From Amorphophallus konjac (lineage: Eukaryota; Streptophyta; Magnoliopsida; Alismatales; Araceae): DNA of 64,000 nt. Shown here in pieces: positions 57,454 to 64,000 of the stretch; position 1 is the first letter of the stretch; every line of letters starts with the position of its first letter. The translations under genes were made by a program, and so were the position numbers. Where the stretch lies: the NCBI GenBank assembly GCA_022559845.1, contig JAHNEJ010001995.1, positions 1-64,000 on the forward strand. The letters run 5' to 3'. Below the pieces are notes generated by a model, which saw nothing but the letters and a program-made list of their open reading frames with translations, was not told where the DNA came from and did no database searches.

Positions 57454-59823
57454 ATGGCTTATCCACCCGTCTTTAGTGGTTCTAATTTCAACCAGTGGCA
57501 CAGTGCTTTACGTGCTTATGTTAAATCTGTTGATCCAGACCTGTGGAAAGTGTTTTCACATGGTCCTCATAAATTACCAAAGAAAAGGTCCAAATGGACT
57601 GACAGTCACGAATCAATGTATGAGGAGAATCAGACAGCTATAAATCTGATGAAAGTAGCCACTGACAAAGCCTTTCACTCATGTTTCCTTGATTGCAGAT
57701 CTGCAAGGGATATGTTGGAGATGATGAAGAGAGCCGGGAAAGGAAATCAAACAAGCTGCATGATGGCCAACAGAAGAAATCAAGGTGGCAGCGATCAAGG
57801 CAGCAATCAAAGTGAAGATGATAATGATGAGGAGGTAAACCCTTTTGAGAACTATACCTTGGATGATTGGGAGAATTCATATGCTGAATTATTAGAGTCT
57901 CATGAACAGTTAAGAGAACAATACAAAAAATTGAAGAAGAATAGTAGGTCAGACAGTTTCAATTCTCCATGTAAAAACTGTGCTGAACTGAAAAATGTTC
58001 ATGATGCTTTTATGTCTGATATTCAAATGTTGAAGAAACAAATTTCATTGCTGAAAATTGAAGATCAAGATCATGTAAAGGAAATCTCTAAACTTGAAAA
58101 GAAGCTTAGCCTAGCTAGTCATGATTCTGTTCAGAGTAAGGATTTGCTGAAAGAACTTGAATGTGTTAAATCTGACTTAAACAAGCTGAAAAATGAGAAT
58201 GACTCTCTCAGAAAGTTTTCTAAAGAAAATGAAGAACAATTAGAGAAACTTAAACGAGAGAATGATTTGCTGATTGAAAATTTTAATGCCATAAAATCTG
58301 TAAACATAGAATTACAGAAAGATTTTGAAAAACAACAAAAGGAATTGAAGGAGTTTGAAGCTAGGAGAGAAAGCATGGTTAACTCAGAAGATCAGACTCT
58401 AATAAATGAGTTAATTCAGAATGACAAGCTTAAGGAAGAAAATGAGAAGTTAAAATTGCTGAACTCTTCAATATCTGAAAGACTTCTTACTTTGGAGAAA
58501 GGGAAAGTCATCTGTACAAACGAGACTGAAGAGGTAGATGAGCTGAGAAAGGAAATTGAAGAATACAAAACAGCTAACAAGGTTTTGAATGAAGCTGTCA
58601 ATTGTAGTGAACAAGAGATCGCTAGTTATGAAATACACATTGCATCTCTTGAAAATAAAATTCAGGATTTGAAAGTTTCCTTGTCAAAATTTGTTGATGG
58701 GCAGAAAAATCTAGACAAGCTACTAGGTATAAAAATCAACCCTAGGAAGGAAGGGTTGGGCTACAATAAGATAAACAAGAAGGAACTTCAGAACAAAGTT
58801 ATGACATCTTTTGTAAATGGTTCAGATGTAGCCACCACCTCTAAAGACAAACAGCCCATTGCTCAGAAAATGTTGGGAGCAAAGGATAATTTTAAGAAAG
58901 AGGGACTGGGCTACAGTCCAGTCATGAGGAAGGTCGATGGATCCAATTTGAAAACTATTTTTGTTAAATCTTCTGAACAGGAAAAGCCTTCCACTTCATC
59001 TTCACCTCAGTATAAGGCTAAGAAAATAGAAAAACATGATAAAAAATAGAAAATGATTGGAAAACAGAAAATAAAGAAAAAGGGTCCATCAGTGTTTGCT
59101 GATCACAGTCCTCACACACACTCACATGCATCTAAAAAGAAGATTATCTGTCATTACTGTCATAAAGTTGGACATCTGATGCATGAGTGTAAGTTGATGG
59201 AGAAGGATGATAAGAATGTTAGGAGATATCATGATAAAAATCTTTCATCTCAGAAAAGGAAAGTTGAGTGTTTTCATTGTGGTAAACTAGGACACAAAAT
59301 TTCACAATGTTGGTTTGTTAGTGATAAGAATAAATTTCATGCAAACGATCTTGCTCTTAACAAGAACAAGTCTGTTCCAATAAACCAGCATATGACATGC
59401 TTTAATTGTGGAAAATTGGGTCATAAGAGATTTGAATGCTGGCTGAATGCTGGTAAGAAAAATTCTAATTCATGCTATCACTGTGGGAAGCCAGGCCACA
59501 GAGTTGGAGATTGTTGGCATGTTCAGAATAACTCTGCTAAATTCTATGTTGCGAAATTTACATGCCATCATTGTGGGAAGTCAGGTCACAGGGCTGCAAC
59601 CTGTTGGCTGGCAGGATATCAAAACCAAACTGGTTTTGGCAAACAGAATTTTTATTCTGTTAACAAGAAATCTCATGCATATGCACATAGAATTCATGCT
59701 AACAAGAATGTGCATAAATCAAATCTGAAAACTGCTCCTAAAAATGTGCTGAGAAAACCTGCTAGGAGTAATACTGTTTTGTCAGGACCCAAGACTTTTT
59801 GGGTACCTGTTTGTGCAAAATAA
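57454..59823 (+). pseudogene. long gag with coiled coil and five zinc knuckles, one in-frame TAG
   Basis: ATG at 57,454 (MAYPPVFSGSNFNQWH, a SIRE-type gag start). The frame runs to a TAA after 59,820, interrupted once by TAG at 59,047-59,049. The N-terminal gag fold is shortened: after SARDMLEMMKRAG it jumps to an acidic spacer, so an internal deletion is likely. Next is a long Lys/Glu/Leu coiled coil (about 57,880-58,720), then two GLGY repeats. After the TAG there are five CCHC knuckles in a row: CHYCHKVGHLMHEC, CFHCGKLGHKISQC, CFNCGKLGHKRFEC, CYHCGKPGHRVGDC, CHHCGKSGHRAATC. It ends in GPKTFWVPVCAK, where SIRE elements would go on into pol. Binds RNA and builds the particle. Whether the TAG is read through or is just damage is unknown. 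Confidence 0.85.
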
Positions 59824-62303
59824 CATTGCTATGCAGGTGTGCCTTGGGACTGGAATAAAAAGGGGTAATGATCCAAGGCACTCAAGAAGAAAACCCCATA
59901 CTGAACTTTTCAGGTAAACTTCCTGCTCTTCTTGTTTTTAGTTTTAATGCATAGCAAGTTAAATCTGTTTTTGCATTTTCATTTATCATTTGCCATGTGC
60001 ATTATTTTCTGATCATGCATTTGCTGAGAGTTCTGTGCAAATATCAGATTAAAAAGGGTTGTCTGTATCTGATGCATACATAGGCTAATTGCAATTGCTT
60101 GATAATTATGTTATGCATAAACTCTGAAAACAAATTGCATTTCGAATTTTTCTGAAAAATCTGAACTGCTTATGAGTGTGACTTGAAATTTGTGTGTTGC
60201 AATAGCTCACTGAAATTCTGAATTACATATAGGACTGCATGTTGAATAATCATGCATGACCTCAATGGTATATAAATGGTAAGGTACCAAAAGGCAGGGA
60301 GGTCTGTCTGGAGGTTCTTACTATGTGTGAGGTGGTCTTTTAGACTAAGTGCTCCGCCTAGTACCATGGGTCAGCTTGCTGGTTAGGACAGTCTGAATGT
60401 GCATGAATCATTTGGTATCATATGTTCAGTTTTCAGTGTAAACATTACATATTTTCAGGGGGAGTTAGTTGCATATCCTTGCATAGCATTCAATGTTGAG
60501 TCTTTGCATGTCCCTGCATACATATAGTGCATTGCATTTCCTTATATTGAAAATGCCAAAAAGAGAGTTTGAATGCATATTGTGTGGGGGAGTCAATGCA
60601 TTGCATATAGGTTGTCAAATGCATACATGTGTCAGAACTCATTGCATATCCTTTCTTACTGATTTTGTTGACAAACCTTAATCATATTCTGAAAACTTTG
60701 AGCCTCACAATCTCTCTTAACAATTGGTATTTCTCCTATCAATTGGTATCATTTGGGTTCAGAATTCCATCAGTCCTTCATGAAGATTTCAATGGGCTAT
60801 CTCGATCATAAATCTGAAAATTTTGAACTAGAAATCTTCTATTATACGTTTTTATGAATATCTGAAATAACTCAGGTGGTTTAAGTTTAATGTACTCAAG
60901 GGTTGACTTTAAAATCTCTTAAAAATATCTGAAGCATGTTTAATAAACATTAACCATCTGTTTCATGCTGTGTCTTGAAAACTTCTGAAATCTGCACTTC
61001 TGAATACATGACTTCAACTGATTAAGTACATGAAACTATTATTGATTTGAAGCAAATAATTTTTCTGAAAAGTCTAAATGGTAATATCTGTCAGAGCAAT
61101 GACCTTGGTCACTGAGAAACACATGTCCAAAGGACTGTGTCATGAGGTACCATAGTTAACTCTGATTAAGAATTCATTGAAATTTAGGCAGAGCAATGAC
61201 ATGCACACTGAGAAATACAACTCACTCATCAAGAAATGATTTGGAGTGTGTCATGATGTGTAAATGCTATCTTTGTTCATATATAGCATGACAGTTAGTC
61301 ACACTAAGTGCTTAGGGATATTGGCCTCTGATCAAGGTATATTCTCTAGTTACAAGGTGTACACTGAACTAGACTGCTCGTAAAATTTGTAGCATGAAAA
61401 ATTGTTGAACATATCTCAATATTTGAATATTGATGCTAAAATCAAGTTGCTACATCCCTAGACAAAATAATAAGACTTCATAATTGCTTAATCTCAATAC
61501 TAGCGCATGTAATTCTGAAAGAAGTCAATAAATTTGATTGTGTAAGACAAAGGGAGGACAATCAAGATAAATATGAGGGCTTGGTTCATTTTTATTAAAA
61601 CATGGTTTTAGATATCAATACAGAATTTTATTGATAAACTCTGCATACATCATGTTTAAACCATGCTGTTCAAAAAGCTCATTCATAAGCCCCTATAATG
61701 GAAGACTTTGAAAAATTATGTTTTGGATTTATGAGATTGATATCTCATTGAAAATATTGTTGAATTATTTCTGTTTGGAGCTTATTTGTAAATCTGCTTA
61801 TTTGAACCCTTTCTGCTCACTGTCCTTAATTCATTGACCTGAACTGCCTCTGTGGTCTCTTTCTCAACAATATCAATTTGGAGTCATGCAACACATGCAT
61901 ATCAATTGGCATCTATTCAGGGGGAGCTTCCATGTCATATGCATCATGCTGCATAGAAACTCTTAAAGGGGGAGAACTGTGTTCTTGCATTCTGGTATCT
62001 GCATCTGAATTCACCCCTTCCCATGGTTTATTTTGATTATACCAAAGGGGGAGATTGTTTGCAAAGAGGGAGAATTTCATTCAATAAGTGCATGCAGGTT
62101 CATTTTGATCATCTCTAACTCATGCTTTTGCTGAAACTCCTAAAGGGGGAGAAATTGTCTGAATTTTTATACATGCTATAATTTCTCAAACTATTTTCTT
62201 TTTGATGAAGTCAAAGGGGGAGAATAGTTTGAGTCATCAGATTGACTCACCATCAGATTGACTCACTGTGTAGAGTTGCCATCATCAAAAAGGAAGAGAT
62301 TAT
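59824..62303 (+). other. non-coding interior with repeated polypurine tracts
   Basis: No ORF with any domain where pol should be. GGGGGAG purine boxes occur at about 60,459, 60,587, 61,920, 61,968, 62,047, 62,147 and 62,216. Most are of the form aaagggggaga; the last tract before the 3' LTR is the weaker AAAAAGGAAGAGAT (62,287-62,300). A tgactcac repeat (62,243-62,272) sits beside it. Confidence 0.75.
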
Positions 62304-63897
62304 TGTGCCTCTGTGGTTTTGATGATTGGTTTGGTTTTGATGATTGGTGTTTGATGTGAGCTACTGTGAGTCATCTTGCTGAAATAAGTCATCTTCATAT
62401 GTTCAGTCATTCTGATGTTCAGCCTATTTATCAAAGCATTGCATTACTGTTCTGTTAGTTTATCAGATCATAAAGCATTTGCATTGCATATTTGATGTAG
62501 CCATGTTATCTGCTGCATAAAGCATTCATACATCACAGTCAGCAAAGTGTGGGCCGACCCCTTTCTAGATGGGTCGACCCCCCAGATAAGTGTAGTGTAT
62601 ACACTCTTCGGTTAGGTTCAACGGAAGTCTGCACATCAGCCTGCATGATTTCAAGTATGTACATTGCACAGCATGCATCAATTCCAAGTAGGTACATCGT
62701 CTGTTCATGAAGTATATACATTGTACTTGTGTTCAATAGTTTGAAGTGTATACACTCTCACGCTGTTCATACTTGGCTATATGTTGCTTTCAAGTGTATA
62801 CACTCTCACATAATGCACACATGCTTAGCTACTGTCCTAAGTCTGCACATTGCCAAAGTCTGAACAGTCATCATCTTAGTGCATCTCAAGTCTATACATT
62901 GCTACAGTAACGCAAGTCTATACATCGTCCGTCTCATGCATTGTCTTAGGCTAAGTCTATACAGTGAATTGTCTTATTCAGCGTCTCATATGCACATTTG
63001 AGTCAAAGTCTGTACAGCCCAGTCTGTACACTGAGGACGCCTGTTAGCCTTCAAAGTCTATACATTGTCTACAGTGCATCCAGCAAGTCTATTCATTGGA
63101 GTGTCTTGTTCAGCGTCTCATGGCAAAGTCTGCACATTCTATTGTTCAACGTCTGCATGCATTACATGAAGTCTGTACACTGCATCGTCTCAACTTGCGT
63201 CTCACTGAGCATCCATTCACTGCAAAGTCTATACAGACTTCATCATCTTAGAGATCGTTTCATGCCTTCACCTAAAGTCTGTACATCCACCGTCTTATCC
63301 AGCGTCTCACGCTTGCAAAGTCAATACACTGGTCGGTGGAATAAAGTCTGAACATCATTCAGTGAACTTCAAAGTCTATGCATTGGAAGCCTTTACCTAC
63401 GTTGCACTTCAAAGTCTATACACTCGCTGTCTTCCATTATTTCAAGTATGTACAGCTGTTCCATTGGAAAGTCTATACATTGGTCGCTGAATGATCTTCA
63501 AGTCTATACAGACCTTGATTCGCTCAAGTCTGTACATCGGCCTGCTATCCTTGACAAGTCTTTACATCGTGAAGTCTATACACTCAACTCCTTCACACTT
63601 CAACAAGTCTGTACAGCAGCTGTCTTCACATAGGAAGTATGTACAGCCGTTCACCTTGTGAAGTCTAGACATTTGATGTGCATGGTCTTGAAGCATTTAG
63701 GAAGTCTGTACTTTGGTCTGCTTTGCATTGCATGAAGTCCATACACTGCACGAAGTCTGCACATTGTGTGCTGCATGCTCGTCTAGTCTACACACTGGCT
63801 AGTCTGTACAAGACTGCAAGTCTATACACTGGCTGCTGCATTCTCATAAAGTCTGTACATCCTTCTGTTGAAATTCCAAGTCCATACATTGGACTGT
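62304..63897 (+). repeat. 3' LTR of the gag-only element, interrupted
   Basis: Starts TGTGCCTCTG and matches 53,967-55,562 with scattered differences, including the AAGTCTRTACA array. At 63,897 the match stops (ggactgt) and another LTR begins; in the 5' LTR the sequence continues ttgagcaag at that point. Confidence 0.93.
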
Positions 63898-64000
63898 TGG
63901 TGAGGACACGCGCCGCTTCACTCGACGGAGCACACGGAGCACGCCGGCATCCCTTTGGCTCGGCGATCATTTAGCAGACTAGCAGAGTTATCCCCATTTA
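63898..64000 (+). mobile_element. start of a second copy of the LTR family seen at 45,094-47,167
   Basis: 103 bp, TGGTGAGGACACG onward, identical to the reverse complement of 47,065-47,167, i.e. that LTR's first 103 bp if it is read on the minus strand. It interrupts the 3' LTR after GGACTGT; the expected TSD is ACTGT (63,893-63,897). Whether a full element or solo LTR follows lies beyond the window. Confidence 0.85.

Larger units (their letters stand above)
53967..64000 (+). mobile_element. pol-less, gag-only copia-type element (TR-GAG-like, SIRE affinity)
   Basis: 5' LTR 53,967-57,323, primer site 57,326, one gag (57,454-59,823), 2.5 kb without coding, 3' LTR from 62,304 running out of the window. 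Both LTRs start TGTGCCTCTGTGG. Over the first ~430 bp I count eight differences (about 1.8%), so it is older than the copia copy at 27,893. No protease, integrase or reverse transcriptase exists between the LTRs, so it depends on another element. The left TSD should be TTTGT (53,962-53,966); the right one is outside the window. It inserted into the antisense ORF of the Tat element. Confidence 0.88.

Overview
The window is nuclear DNA of a flowering plant. The signs are one spliced host gene with GT-AG introns, Ty1/copia and Ty3/gypsy retrotransposons of plant lineages, a CACTA DNA transposon and Arabidopsis-type telomere-like (CCCTAAA) repeats. A monocot is my guess, but nothing decisive fixes the clade. 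No rRNA, tRNA or CRISPR was found. Most of the 64 kb is transposable elements nested in one another, and several insertions can be closed exactly by their target-site duplications (TSDs).

Left part (1-22,817). A minus-strand Athila/Tat gypsy element supplies gag (1-786), a tRNA-Asp-type primer site and a long LTR (2,030-4,779). Next comes an older unclassified element with a minus-strand gene of the plant 'putative gypsy type transposon' family. That gene is cut by a 4.09-kb solo LTR (8,081-12,171, TSD GCAGG). Its upstream flank is cut by an 8.8-kb CACTA element (13,444-22,221, TSD GAC). The CACTA element carries an unusual cargo: a ~180-bp satellite array, a perfect 114-bp inverted repeat, a 1.5-kb telomere-like tract, a (GA)n/GGTACC minisatellite and a G-rich tract.

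Middle (22,818-38,200). The only convincing host gene is a type-II ROP/RAC small GTPase (25,275-33,870, eight exons, 211 aa by my splicing). Its last exon is 34 nt long and holds the cysteine box thought to anchor the protein to membrane. That exon lies 6.4 kb away because a young 5.4-kb Tork-type copia element (27,893-33,292, TSD CATGG) sits in the last intron. A possible non-LTR insertion with a 15-bp TSD follows at 35.7-37.8 kb.

Right part (38,200-64,000). A degenerate Tat-lineage gypsy element (about 39,000 to beyond the window) has its U3 built of GGAGGCGTCC palindromes. Its gag-pro-pol is broken by nonsense codons and frameshifts, and an antisense coiled-coil ORF lies at its 3' end. A 2,074-bp solo LTR (TSD TTTGG) sits in its G-patch-like segment. 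A pol-less, gag-only copia-type element (53,967 onward) sits in the antisense ORF. The 3.36-kb LTR of that element holds about 59 irregularly spaced copies of an AAGTCTRTACA motif, the most unusual pattern in the window. Its 3' LTR is in turn broken by a second copy of the solo-LTR family (63,898-64,000).
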